From positions 17,796 through 81,795 of the forward strand of contig CANJPZ010000011.1 of assembly GCA_947476325.1 (NCBI GenBank): a DNA stretch of 64,000 nucleotides, in the 5' to 3' direction. The notes beneath the pieces are model-generated. The model worked only from the letters and a program-made list of their open reading frames with translations. It had not been told where the DNA came from and ran no database searches. A program made the position numbers and the translations under genes. The stretch's first letter is position 1, and every line of letters starts with the position of its first letter. Shown in pieces: positions 1 through 7,642 of the stretch. This DNA comes from Caulobacteraceae bacterium (GTDB taxonomy: Bacteria > Pseudomonadota > Alphaproteobacteria > Caulobacterales > Caulobacteraceae).

Positions 1-1633
1 TGCTTCCCGCCGCGCTATAGGTCGAGCACCACTCGGTGATCGGCACATAAAGTAGGCCCGTGCCGGCGCTGTATGAGGTTGCGGGCCAGGCGCGCGCGCC
101 GGAAACGTGGGGGCAGATCAGGGTCGGCCGGTTCGGGTCGGGCACCTTGCTCGGGTCGATGGCCTTGGCGCCGGTCCGCGGGTCGATGGAGGTGATGACG
201 TTCTGGGTTCCCGCGTCGATCGAGAACAGATAGGCGCCGGTCCTGGCGTCGAGGGCGTCGAGGATGGCCATCTTGCCCATGGTCATGACGACTTTTCGGC
301 TGCGGCCCGCCACGTTCATCGTCACCAGCTGGCGCTCGAACACCCAGTCCAGGTCCCACTGGTCGTTCGCCAGGTGCTGGTAGTGCCAGACAAGCCGTCC
401 GGTTTCCGGGTTCAGGGCAAGGGTGGAGTCAGTGTAGAGCGAGTCGTTGTTGACTGACGGATCGGTCGAGCGGTGGGTGAGGGGCCCGGTGTCATAGGTC
501 TGGCCGGCGCCGAAAAAGACCAGGTTCAGGTCCTTGTCATAGGTGCCCTGATCCCAGACCGAGGCGCCGCTGCGTTTGTCCAGGCTCAGGCCGTTCCAGC
601 TGTTGTCGCCGGGCTCGCCGGGGCGGGGGATGGTGTGAAAGCGCCACAGCTCGCGGCCCGTGGCCATGTCGAGGCCGACGATATAGCCGCCCCCGGGGGC
701 GCCACTGCCGGTGACCCCCTGAATGACCTTGTCGCCGACGATCAGCGGGGCGCTGCGCAGCTGGAAATCGGCGCGGTTGGTCGCCGGCGGGCTCAGGGCG
801 ATCTGGTGGTCCCAAACCTGCGCGCCCGTTCTTGCGTCCAGGGCGATGACGTGCAGGTCGGAGGTGGGCACGAAGACGCGATTGCCGGAGAGGGACAGGC
901 CCATCTTCTGGCTGGAGGGCACGGAGGACGCATAGACGTGGCGCCAGAGCAGGGTCCCGTTGGTGGCGTCCAGGGCCAGAACCATGTCGGGATTGGTCTG
1001 CAGGAACATCACCCCGTCGTGGACGATGGGGGACGGCATGCTGGGCCCGGCCACCAGCGGCGCGCGCCAGGCCGGGACCAGAGATTTGACGTTGTCGCGG
1101 TTGATCGCCCTGAGCGGGCTGAAGTTCTGACCGTCATAGGTGCGGCCCCATTGTAGCCAGTCGCCGGGCGCCGGCGCATGCAGCATGGCGTTGGTGACGC
1201 CGCGGACCCTGGCCAGCAGGGTGGTCGCAGCGGGCGTGGCCGGCTCAACCGACGTGGGCGGCGGCGGCGGGGGCGGCGTGGCGGGACCGCGTCCCGCCCC
1301 CGGCCCCGCCCCGCGAGCCGGTGCGGGGCCGGCGGCCACGGCCTGGCCCGTGATGAAGGCGGCCACCGCGCCGCGCTCGGCGGGGGTCATGCCGGAGCCC
1401 TGGGGCTGCATGACGCCGCTGGTCAGAGCCTCGACGATGGTTTCGTTTGCAAGACTGCGAAGTTGTTCGCGGGTGGGCGCACGGGCGATCGGCGGCTCGT
1501 GGCAGGCCTTGCACCGGGCGTCGAAGATCGCCGCGCCCGACGGAGCGGCCTGCTGGGAATGGGATACGCTGAACGCCCCGCCAGCCAGGACAGCGGTCGA
1601 AAAACTCGAAATCGCCACGTTGCGAAGGCTCAT
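1..1633 (-). CDS. PQQ-dependent dehydrogenase with N-terminal cytochrome c domain (3' end cut by window)
   Basis: The frame is open to the window edge, giving 544 residues and no stop. It starts MSLRNVAISS behind a GGGGGAGA ribosome site. Residues 1-28 look like a signal peptide, so the enzyme is periplasmic. A haem-binding CKACH motif lies at C41-C44-H45, and a Pro/Gly/Ala-rich linker (roughly 95-125) joins it to a PQQ beta-propeller. The propeller shows repeated blade sequences such as ALDARTGAQVWDH, ALDATNGTLLWRH and ALNPETGRLVWHYQH. The family (quinohaemoprotein alcohol/sugar dehydrogenases) oxidises a substrate in the periplasm and passes electrons to haem c. Usual fusions carry the haem at the C-terminus; here it is N-terminal. 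The substrate is unknown. It lies downstream of a second, related enzyme on the same strand. Confidence 0.85.
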   Translation of the reverse strand, partial: MSLRNVAISSFSTAVLAGGAFSVSHSQQAAPSGAAIFDARCKACHEPPIARAPTREQLRSLANETIVEALTSGVMQPQGSGMTPAERGAVAAFITGQAVAAGPAPARGAGPGAGRGPATPPPPPPPTSVEPATPAATTLLARVRGVTNAMLHAPAPGDWLQWGRTYDGQNFSPLRAINRDNVKSLVPAWRAPLVAGPSMPSPIVHDGVMFLQTNPDMVLALDATNGTLLWRHVYASSVPSSQKMGLSLSGNRVFVPTSDLHVIALDARTGAQVWDHQIALSPPATNRADFQLRSAPLIVGDKVIQGVTGSGAPGGGYIVGLDMATGRELWRFHTIPRPGEPGDNSWNGLSLDKRSGASVWDQGTYDKDLNLVFFGAGQTYDTGPLTHRSTDPSVNNDSLYTDSTLALNPETGRLVWHYQHLANDQWDLDWVFERQLVTMNVAGRSRKVVMTMGKMAILDALDARTGAYLFSIDAGTQNVITSIDPRTGAKAIDPSKVPDPNRPTLICPHVSGARAWPATSYSAGTGLLYVPITEWCSTYSAAGS

Positions 1634-1819
1634 GCCTCGTCTCCCCCAAACCGGACGCTTTGCCGCGTCTCGTACTTTTCGACAGAGAGCCTACGCCGGA
1701 TCGGCCCGTTGTCGACCCGTTCCTGATTCAGGATGAGGTTTCACCGGCGATCAACATACGGTGGCAGCGCTTGAGCAGGTCGACGGCGCTTTAAATGTCA
1801 GGCCCGGCGTCGGCCTGGG

Positions 1820-3994
1820 TCAATCCGGCAAGGCGAAGACCCACATCGTCGCGCTGTCGTTCGGTGAGGTGGTCAGGCCCGCCACGCCCGCCACGTCGCG
1901 GGACTGCAGGTTGCCGCCGGTCGTGGAGACGGCGACGTACTGCTTGCCGCCCACCGAGAAGGTGATCGGAGAGGAGGTCGGGACGTTGTCGAGCCGGGTG
2001 CGCCACAGCAACCGGCCGGTGCGGTCGTCATAGGCCTTGAACCAGCGATCGGCATCCCCGTTGAACACCAGTCCGCCGCCGGTCGCCAGGGCCGCGCTGA
2101 CCGGGGGCGGAACCTCGCGGCTGGTCCAGACCACCCTGTGGTGCTCCAGGTCGATGGCCTGCAGGATGCCGTATTTGCCGCGCGTCTCGGCTGTGGGATT
2201 CTTTTGCCATTGCGGGCCGCCCGGTTTCGGATCGACGCAGACATCGGCCAGCGGCACATAAACCAGCCGGGTGGCCGGGCTGTAGGCCGACGACGTCAGA
2301 CTGTGGGCGCCTGCGGCGTTCGGGCAGATGCCCGGCTTGCGCAAGCCCTGCAGGACCTCGTTGGGCGCAGGGACCGCCGCCGGACTGATGTGCTTTTCGC
2401 CGGTGACCGGATCGATGGAGTCGATGGTGTTCTGCATGCCCAGATCCATCGAGAACAGATACTGGCCGGTCCTGGCGTCCATCACCTCATAGATCGCCTG
2501 TTTGCCGGCGGTGATCACGACGCGGCGTTTTACGCCGCCCACCATCATGTCCATGATCTGCCGCTCGAAGACCCAGTCGTGGTCGAGCTGGTCGTTCCTT
2601 TCGTGCTGGTAATACCAGACGAGCCGGCCGGTATCGGGATTGAGCGCTATGGTCGCATTCGTATAAAGCGCGTCGTTGGTCACGCCGGGGCCGGTCAGCA
2701 CCCGCATGGGCTGGACGACATAGGTGGGGGCGGTGCCGAAATAGACCAGGCCCGTCTGGGCGTCATAGGTCTCGCCAACCCAGACAGAACCGCCGGTGCG
2801 GCGCTCCAGCGGCAGGCCATTCCAGCTGTCGCCGCCCGGCTCGCCGGGCCGCGCGATGGTGTTGAACCGCCAGGCTTCGCGGCCCGTGGCCAGATCGAGG
2901 GCGAGCACGAAATTGCCGCCCTGAACGCCCTGATAGCCGTTCAGGCCGATGATCACCTTGCCGTGGGCGATCAGGGGCGCAGACTTGATCTGGTGGGCGG
3001 TTTGGCCCTTCACATCAATGGTGTGGTCCCAGATGATGGCGCCGGTCCTGGCGTTGAGCGCCAGGACGTGCATGTCGGAGGTGGGCACCAGCAACATGTT
3101 GCCCGAGATCGCCAGGCCCTTCTTGCTGGTAAAGCCGCCGCCGCCGGGGCCTGTGCGCGGGGGCCGAGCATAGCGCCAGAGCATCTCGCCGGTGGCCGCA
3201 TCGAGCGCCTCGACGAGATCGCCGAAACTGTAGGCGTACATCACGCCGTCATGCACCAGCGGGGTCATCATGTTGTCGCCGCGCGGCAGCGACCAGCTCC
3301 AGGCGACCTTCAGGTTTTTCGCATTGCCGCGATTGATCTGGGCCAGGGGGCTGAACCCCGAACCGTCCCGCGTGCGCCGCCAGTTGATCCAGTCGTTGGG
3401 CGACGGGTTCTGCAGCATGTCGTCGGTGACGGGGGTCATGGCGTCGAGCCTGGGCGAGCCGCGGAAGGTCAGCGGGTTTGGAGCGCCGCCGCCGCGCCCG
3501 CCGCGGCCTGCGCCGCCTGCACCTGCACCTGCGCCCGCGCCGCCCCGGCCGCCGGCCGCGGCCTGGGCAGCGCCACCGGACAGTCTGATGGCGGCCAGCT
3601 GGGCGTCGCCGGACGGCGCCGCCGCTCCGGCCGTGCCCAGCCCGCTTTCCCGAAGCAGGAAGGCCAGCAGGGCGGCGTTGTCCTCGGGGTTACGGGGCTC
3701 GGAGCCCGGCGGCATGCTGCGGATGGCCGTCATCAGGTCCATGGCGGTCCGGCTGCCCCAACGGTTGCGGAACGAATTGTCGTTGAGCGATGTCGCCGCG
3801 CCGCCGCCTTCGAGATTGCCGCCGTGGCAACCGGCGCAAAGGGCGTTGTAGGACGTCTTGCCCGCATCGGCCTGGGCGGCGGCGAAGGTCGGGCCCGAGG
3901 TCTGGGCCTGGGCCGGCAACATGGTGAGCAGGGCGCCTGTCGCGCCGACGGTCAAAAGCGCGGCCGTCAAGGCCAGTGTCTTCCGGGTGATCAT
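1820..3994 (-). CDS. PQQ-dependent dehydrogenase with N-terminal cytochrome c domain
   Basis: 724 residues. The chosen start, MITRKTLALTAALL, sits behind GGGGAGAG and begins a clear signal peptide ending near AQA-QT (residue 31); an upstream in-frame start would put a charged 18-residue stretch before it. The haem motif CAGCH is at C53-C56-H57, with a likely axial Met in the IRSMPPGSEP segment (about 98). A Gly/Arg/Ala-rich linker is encoded around 3470-3560. An eight-bladed-type PQQ propeller follows, with repeats such as EALDAATGEMLWRY, ALNARTGAIIWDH and ALDLATGREAWRF. It is a periplasmic quinohaemoprotein oxidising an alcohol, polyol or sugar; the substrate cannot be read from sequence. 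It is a paralogue of the following gene and probably shares its transcript (186-base gap). Confidence 0.9.
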   Translation of the reverse strand: MITRKTLALTAALLTVGATGALLTMLPAQAQTSGPTFAAAQADAGKTSYNALCAGCHGGNLEGGGAATSLNDNSFRNRWGSRTAMDLMTAIRSMPPGSEPRNPEDNAALLAFLLRESGLGTAGAAAPSGDAQLAAIRLSGGAAQAAAGGRGGAGAGAGAGGAGRGGRGGGAPNPLTFRGSPRLDAMTPVTDDMLQNPSPNDWINWRRTRDGSGFSPLAQINRGNAKNLKVAWSWSLPRGDNMMTPLVHDGVMYAYSFGDLVEALDAATGEMLWRYARPPRTGPGGGGFTSKKGLAISGNMLLVPTSDMHVLALNARTGAIIWDHTIDVKGQTAHQIKSAPLIAHGKVIIGLNGYQGVQGGNFVLALDLATGREAWRFNTIARPGEPGGDSWNGLPLERRTGGSVWVGETYDAQTGLVYFGTAPTYVVQPMRVLTGPGVTNDALYTNATIALNPDTGRLVWYYQHERNDQLDHDWVFERQIMDMMVGGVKRRVVITAGKQAIYEVMDARTGQYLFSMDLGMQNTIDSIDPVTGEKHISPAAVPAPNEVLQGLRKPGICPNAAGAHSLTSSAYSPATRLVYVPLADVCVDPKPGGPQWQKNPTAETRGKYGILQAIDLEHHRVVWTSREVPPPVSAALATGGGLVFNGDADRWFKAYDDRTGRLLWRTRLDNVPTSSPITFSVGGKQYVAVSTTGGNLQSRDVAGVAGLTTSPNDSATMWVFALPD

Positions 3995-4154
3995 TTTGTG
4001 GCTCTCCCCAATTTCCCCTTGGCCAGGGTCATCTGGCCCGGCCGTCACCGGCTCTTGGCTCAGATCTATAACACCATCCTGGCGTTTCGCATCGCCCCTG
4101 CGCCGCGCGACCTGTTGACGCCGTTCCGGGCAGGTCCTGCGGGCGAAAAAGGAC

Positions 4155-4229
4155 TGGAGCGGCCGGGGGGAATCGAACCCCCGACATTCAGCTTGGGAAG
4201 CTGACGTTCTACCTCTGAACTACGGCCGC
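4155..4229 (-). tRNA. tRNA-Gly, anticodon CCC
   Basis: A full cloverleaf folds by eye on the minus strand: acceptor GCGGCCG/CGGCCGC, D arm GUUC/GAAC, anticodon stem UCAGC/GCUGA with loop UUCCCAA (anticodon CCC), variable AUGUC, T arm GGGGG/CCCCC with UUCGAUU. The discriminator is U and the 3' CCA is encoded (4155-4157). It would read GGG codons. A degenerate copy of its 5' half lies at 7449-7494. Confidence 0.95.
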
Positions 4230-4322
4230 ATTCCGAAAGGGCGTCAGTGATCTGTGAGCCCCGGCCGCTGACCCCCGAAGGCGAGCCTGCAGCGCGGGTT
4301 ACAAACCCTGTCCGACGCCGTT

Positions 4323-4334
4323 CCCTCTAGAGGG
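4323..4334. repeat. 12-base perfect palindrome
   Basis: CCCTCTAGAGGG is a perfect 12-base palindrome in the 143-base gap between the tRNA-Gly gene and the end of the channel-like operon. It has no T-run, so it is not a standard terminator. Nothing else is recognisable in this gap. It may be chance. Confidence 0.3.
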
Positions 4335-4372
4335 TCTTGGACGGCTTCTCAAGTTGGGCGATGAGGACCGCC

Positions 4373-5014
4373 TTACTGGTAATAGTCGTCGTATATGCCC
4401 AAAATCCTGTATTGTATTCCCACAGTTTCGTCGCCGCCGCTCTTGTGCAGAACAGAGAATCCGCTGTACAGATTATTGGATGTCCGCCTGACACGACCGG
4501 TCTCTGAATCGGTATCCCATCGCTCTCCTGAGGCGGAAAGCGTGCAAGACATACCCGCTCTGATATAGCTTTGATCTTCGGCGGTGGGCACTGTTTCGCT
4601 ATTGATTGGCGGCTTCCAGGCGAAGCTCAAATTACTCTTCATTATTACGCTGTTCAGGCAAATATCATTTGCCGTGCGGTAAACCTGAACCGTGCGGGAA
4701 AACCGCCAGTCGCCCTGGTCTCCGGGCCTGGTCTGGTAAACATTGTAGACCAAGGCCAGGCGGAACGGCGGATGGTTGGCGTCCAGCGCCGCCCGCGTGT
4801 CGACCTCGCTCTGAATCTGCTCCAGCTGTTGAGCGATCAGCTGGGCCTGGGCCTTGTCCTTTGCGACAGCCTCCTGGTGCATCAACATCAGTACGGCCAC
4901 CAGGATCAGAAACAGAAACAGAATCCCGATGAACAGGTCCGTGAAGGATACAAACGGTCCCTCATCGGTCTCCGGCCCTGTGACACTGGCCCGTCGCCGC
5001 AACCGCCCCGCCAT
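4373..5014 (-). CDS. MotB/ExbD-like single-pass membrane protein, paralogue A
   Basis: 213 residues. A basic, Arg-rich N-terminus (RLRRRAS) precedes EGPFVSFTDLFIGI and one membrane helix (about 23-45), with an Asp (D26) at the helix start. This is the position of the proton-carrying Asp in MotB, ExbD and TolR. A likely coiled coil follows (about 46-73). The C-terminal 130 residues form a domain I do not recognise; it lacks the OmpA-like peptidoglycan fold expected of MotB. Cys119 and Cys157 are conserved in the upstream paralogue at exactly the same numbers and could form a periplasmic disulphide. The start codon overlaps the stop of a small ORF. The 3' half is AT-richer than its neighbours (4381-4440 has 29 G+C of 60). 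Function is inferred from helix pattern and operon only. Confidence 0.75.
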   Translation of the reverse strand: MAGRLRRRASVTGPETDEGPFVSFTDLFIGILFLFLILVAVLMLMHQEAVAKDKAQAQLIAQQLEQIQSEVDTRAALDANHPPFRLALVYNVYQTRPGDQGDWRFSRTVQVYRTANDICLNSVIMKSNLSFAWKPPINSETVPTAEDQSYIRAGMSCTLSASGERWDTDSETGRVRRTSNNLYSGFSVLHKSGGDETVGIQYRILGIYDDYYQ

Positions 5015-5148
5015 CAGCCGGCCCTCCGCCCGGACGGCGTCAGCAGGTCCGCGCAGACAAGCGGGACCGCGCCAGACGCAAAGTCCCCGGCGAAACCCGC
5101 GAAGGTTTTCATGCTGCGCCGCACTGTGCCTGACCGGATCCTGAGCAT
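5014..5148 (-). CDS. Small ORF coupled to the downstream MotB-like gene (44 aa)
   Basis: ATG follows AGGA by four bases, seven bases after the lipoprotein stop. The frame runs 44 codons and ends in TGATG, so its stop overlaps the start of the next gene, as expected for translational coupling. The peptide begins MLRIRSGTVRRSMKTF and ends TPSGRRAG. It has no clear signal or membrane segment. It may be a real coupling peptide or the last scrap of a second channel-subunit gene lost during duplication; the C-terminus of the intact channel gene also ends shortly before an ATGA overlap. It is short enough to be chance. Confidence 0.35.
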   Translation of the reverse strand: MLRIRSGTVRRSMKTFAGFAGDFASGAVPLVCADLLTPSGRRAG

Positions 5149-5154
5149 CTTTTC

Positions 5155-5697
5155 CTAGGTCAACTTTCGGCGTTGCGCAGACGACGGCGTTCCGATGGAC
5201 GGGTCGCTGCCATCGATGGGCTCAGGCGCGCCGGACGGGTTCGCCTTGGGGTCCGCAACGGTGTTTGGGCCGGAGGCGTTGTCGTGCCGGTTGGAGTCAG
5301 CCTTGTCCGTCGCGGCGATATCGGCCGCGGCCATGGCCGCCTGGTCCGAGTCGGCGTTCGCAAGGGCCGTCCCATCGACCACCGGCGTCGCCGTCGTCGG
5401 GGGCGCGGCTGTCGCTGACGCGGTGGCGCTCTTCCCACCGTCCGCGGTCGTTGAGGCAGCGTCGCTGTGCTGGTCTACGGAATTGCCGACCGACCGCTTG
5501 TTGGGGTCGTCCAGGGCGCCAAATCCGCCTTCGCGGGAGTCTTCACTCTTTGGGGCCGGGAGCGGTGCGACCGGCGGGGCGGGCCTGGTCCTGGCGAGCG
5601 GGTCCACCCTGGGCGCGCCAAGCGTGGCCAGATGGGTCTTGCACCCCGCGCACAGCAGCAAAAGCGCGCTCACACCGGCAAGGCGTAGCGGTTTCAT
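5155..5697 (-). CDS. Ala/Asp/Pro-rich predicted lipoprotein
   Basis: 180 residues. The start MKPLRLAGVSALLLL is set by GGAGG five bases upstream; a longer in-frame start 12 codons earlier has no such site. The signal helix ends LLLLCAGCK, a lipobox-like site with the second Cys as the acylated residue (position -3 is Cys rather than Leu, slightly unusual). The rest is low-complexity, rich in Ala, Asp, Ser, Thr and Pro and without a recognisable domain, so probably a flexible periplasmic tether. It sits between the two MotB-like paralogues, which suggests it is part of the same envelope complex. Confidence 0.7.
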   Translation of the reverse strand: MKPLRLAGVSALLLLCAGCKTHLATLGAPRVDPLARTRPAPPVAPLPAPKSEDSREGGFGALDDPNKRSVGNSVDQHSDAASTTADGGKSATASATAAPPTTATPVVDGTALANADSDQAAMAAADIAATDKADSNRHDNASGPNTVADPKANPSGAPEPIDGSDPSIGTPSSAQRRKLT

Positions 5698-5729
5698 GAC
5701 GACCTCCGAATGGCTGTTGAGGCGCAAGC

Positions 5730-6392
5730 TCATCTTTGGCCGCCTCTGGAGATGCGGAAATAGGGGTCGTATATGCCAAGTACTCTGTACTGCATATCGA
5801 GCGTTACATCCCCGTCTTTTTTGTGCAGTACATCAGTACCATTGTAAAGATATTCAGATTGTCGAACCAGATTGCCCGTTTCTGACGCTGTATTCCAATG
5901 ATCCCGTGAATCAGAGAGTCTGCAGGGCGTGCTTTGTTCAATGAACGCCTTATCCCTCGACGTAGGAATTTTATCGGGTTCAACGGACGGCTTCCAGGCG
6001 AGACTCTGGTTGTTCCGCAACATGACGTTAACCAGGCAAAGACCGTTGGGGGCGCGAAAAATCTGAATCGTGCTGGAATAGGACCAGAACAGATCGCGGG
6101 CCGGCGCCTCGTAAACATTATAGACTATGGCCAGGCGGTAGGGCGGATGGTCAATGTCCAGTTTGGTGGTCGTGTCGAGCTCGGACTGGATTTGCTGCAA
6201 CTGGCTGGAGATCAGCTGGGTCTGTATCCTGTCCTTTTCGACGGCCTGCTGGTGCATCAGCATCAGGGCCGCCACCAGAATCAGAAACAGAAACAGAATT
6301 CCGATGAACAGGTCCGTGAACGACACAAACGGTCCCTCATCGGCCGCCAGCTCTGTGTCACTGGCTCGTCGGCGAAGTCGCCCAGACGTCAC
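5730..6392 (-). CDS. MotB/ExbD-like single-pass membrane protein, paralogue B
   Basis: 220 residues, closely related to the downstream paralogue across its length. It has the same RLRRRAS start, the same EGPFVSFTDLFIGILFLF helix with Asp27, the same coiled-coil stretch, the HPPYRLAIVYNVYE strand, Cys119/Cys157, and the QYRVLGIYDPY end. No OmpA-like domain is present. Its ATG overlaps the stop of the channel-like gene (ATGA), a layout typical of motAB, exbBD and tolQR pairs that assemble into one ion-driven complex. The C-terminal coding part is again AT-rich for this genome (5761-5820 has 28 G+C of 60). What it pushes or signals to is unknown. Confidence 0.75.
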   Translation of the reverse strand: MTSGRLRRRASDTELAADEGPFVSFTDLFIGILFLFLILVAALMLMHQQAVEKDRIQTQLISSQLQQIQSELDTTTKLDIDHPPYRLAIVYNVYEAPARDLFWSYSSTIQIFRAPNGLCLVNVMLRNNQSLAWKPSVEPDKIPTSRDKAFIEQSTPCRLSDSRDHWNTASETGNLVRQSEYLYNGTDVLHKKDGDVTLDMQYRVLGIYDPYFRISRGGQR

Positions 6393-7324
6393 TCTGCGCT
6401 CCGTCGCGACAGCGCCGGTCCAAAGGAAATGACGGAGTCCCTAGCATTGGCCTTGATGGCGGCGGCCGTCTCTGCAATCGCCTCTTCGAGGGGTTCAAGA
6501 TCCAGTTTCGCCACGCGGTCGAGGACGGCGGCCCTGACCAGCCCGGGTTCGATCGTCTCACCGGTGGGCAAATCGCCGGGCGGGCACCAGGCCGCGGCCA
6601 CCTCGGGGTCGGTAAGCGCGCGATCGAAGGCCTCGCCAAGGCGGACGATGTGCCCGCCTCTCTCCGAGGCGGCGCGGTAGATTTGCACGATCAAGGCGCA
6701 GGCGATGCCCACCGCCGAAATCCAGAACTTGTTCGCCGCGGTCTCCAGCAGGACCTGGATGAAATCGCGCATGTGGGCGCTCTGTTCAGCCGCCGTTCCC
6801 TGGGCGATGCCGATGTTCGCGCTGGCGATCGTCAGCGCGGCGATGAGGCCCATGAACGTGCCAAGCAGCGCCACGCGGATAATGAAGTCGCCAAATCCGG
6901 CCAGGCCCTTGTGAAGCCGCCGGTACTCGTCCTCCAGCTGGGTCCTTGCAGGACGAAGCCCTTCAAGGCTGTGGCGCTCTGCGGGCAGGGCCGCCATCAG
7001 GCCAAGATAGGTGGCGGTCGCTCGCGTGGTGGCGAACCTGGGGTTCCGCCAGTCCTTGTTTTCCCGAAGGTCGTCCGCACGGCAGGCCGCGTTCGTCAGA
7101 ATGCGAGCGCCTGTGATCTCGTTCAACAGGAGCAACTGCGCGACCTTTCCGGAGGCGTCGCTGGTGTGAGCGGCCTCGACGACCGCGACAAGTTCGCGTG
7201 AAGCCCGCGATTCCATATCCAGCGAAAGCCTGTTGCGGACGATTGCGGCTCCGGTCAGCAGCACCAGCATCCCAGAATAAAAGAACAGGAACGCACTCGA
7301 CGCGAAGATTTCAGCGATACCCAC
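6389..7324 (-). CDS. MotA/TolQ/ExbB-like proton-channel subunit
   Basis: 311 residues from a GTG preceded by AGGGGA at seven bases; an alternative GTG 14 codons upstream (7366) has no ribosome site. A first helix is at about 9-31. A long cytoplasmic segment follows, then helix 2 (about 147-169) carrying ALLGTFMGLIAAL, which matches the GLLGTVxG signature of ExbB/TolQ/MotA. Helix 3 is at about 200-216, with a Glu/Arg-rich cytoplasmic tail. It would form the ion-conducting ring around the MotB-like partner encoded immediately downstream. It lacks flagellar neighbours, TonB and Tol genes, so it belongs to the orphan stator-like branch. It is first gene of a five-frame minus-strand operon. Confidence 0.75.
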   Translation of the reverse strand: MGIAEIFASSAFLFFYSGMLVLLTGAAIVRNRLSLDMESRASRELVAVVEAAHTSDASGKVAQLLLLNEITGARILTNAACRADDLRENKDWRNPRFATTRATATYLGLMAALPAERHSLEGLRPARTQLEDEYRRLHKGLAGFGDFIIRVALLGTFMGLIAALTIASANIGIAQGTAAEQSAHMRDFIQVLLETAANKFWISAVGIACALIVQIYRAASERGGHIVRLGEAFDRALTDPEVAAAWCPPGDLPTGETIEPGLVRAAVLDRVAKLDLEPLEEAIAETAAAIKANARDSVISFGPALSRRSAE

Positions 7325-7642
7325 GAACACTTCCCCTATCACGTCGCACGGCGCCCGGCCGGACACCGTTGAGCTAACCGATTGATCCAGAAGGGAGCAA
7401 TCCGGGCCCGGTTTACCGTCAAAAGGCCGCGATCAAAGCAAAATCGCGAGCTTGGGAAGCTGACCTTGTCCGCCTGAATGATGGCCGCGTTCCGTGACGG
7501 CGCAGGCTTACAAGCCCGGAATGGCGCGGACAATGGCGTTTGGGCGCTTCGTGCGGCCGCGGTGATTATTTATCGTGACTCAGGCGCGCGGCGCAGCGCA
7601 GATTGAACGAGGGATTAAGCGTGGTGGAGTAAGGGACAGGTC
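7325..7642. other. Intergenic region with tRNA remnant
   Basis: 318 bases between divergent genes. The only recognisable content is the degenerate tRNA-Gly half described separately. It also holds the presumed promoter of the channel-like operon on the minus strand, for which no convincing -35/-10 pair is visible. A TTGTAA-centred dyad (GGCTTACAAGCC, 7505-7516) resembles GGGTTACAAACCC upstream of the intact tRNA gene, so the similarity between the two loci extends into flanking sequence. Confidence 0.5.
7449..7494 (-). pseudogene. Degenerate tRNA-Gly 5' half
   Basis: 46 bases align without gaps to 4190-4235, which is five flanking bases plus the intact tRNA from its 5' end through the anticodon loop into the 3' anticodon stem. 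37 of 46 bases are identical and the 16 bases around the anticodon loop match exactly. The T arm and acceptor 3' strand are absent, so no cloverleaf forms. Same orientation as the intact gene, so the two form a direct repeat bracketing the stator-like operon. Confidence 0.8.

Noticed and set aside
473..1156. A 227-codon plus-strand frame near the left edge
   Set aside because: It is antisense to the partial PQQ enzyme, whose translation is continuous and motif-rich.
2138..4204. A 688-codon open frame on the plus strand across the second PQQ dehydrogenase
   Set aside because: It lies antisense to a protein with clear haem and propeller motifs, shows no domain, and long antisense frames are expected at this GC content.
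7322..7366. Upstream GTG (7366) as start of the channel-like protein
   Set aside because: No ribosome site precedes it, whereas the GTG at 7324 has AGGGGA at ideal distance and begins at the first membrane helix.
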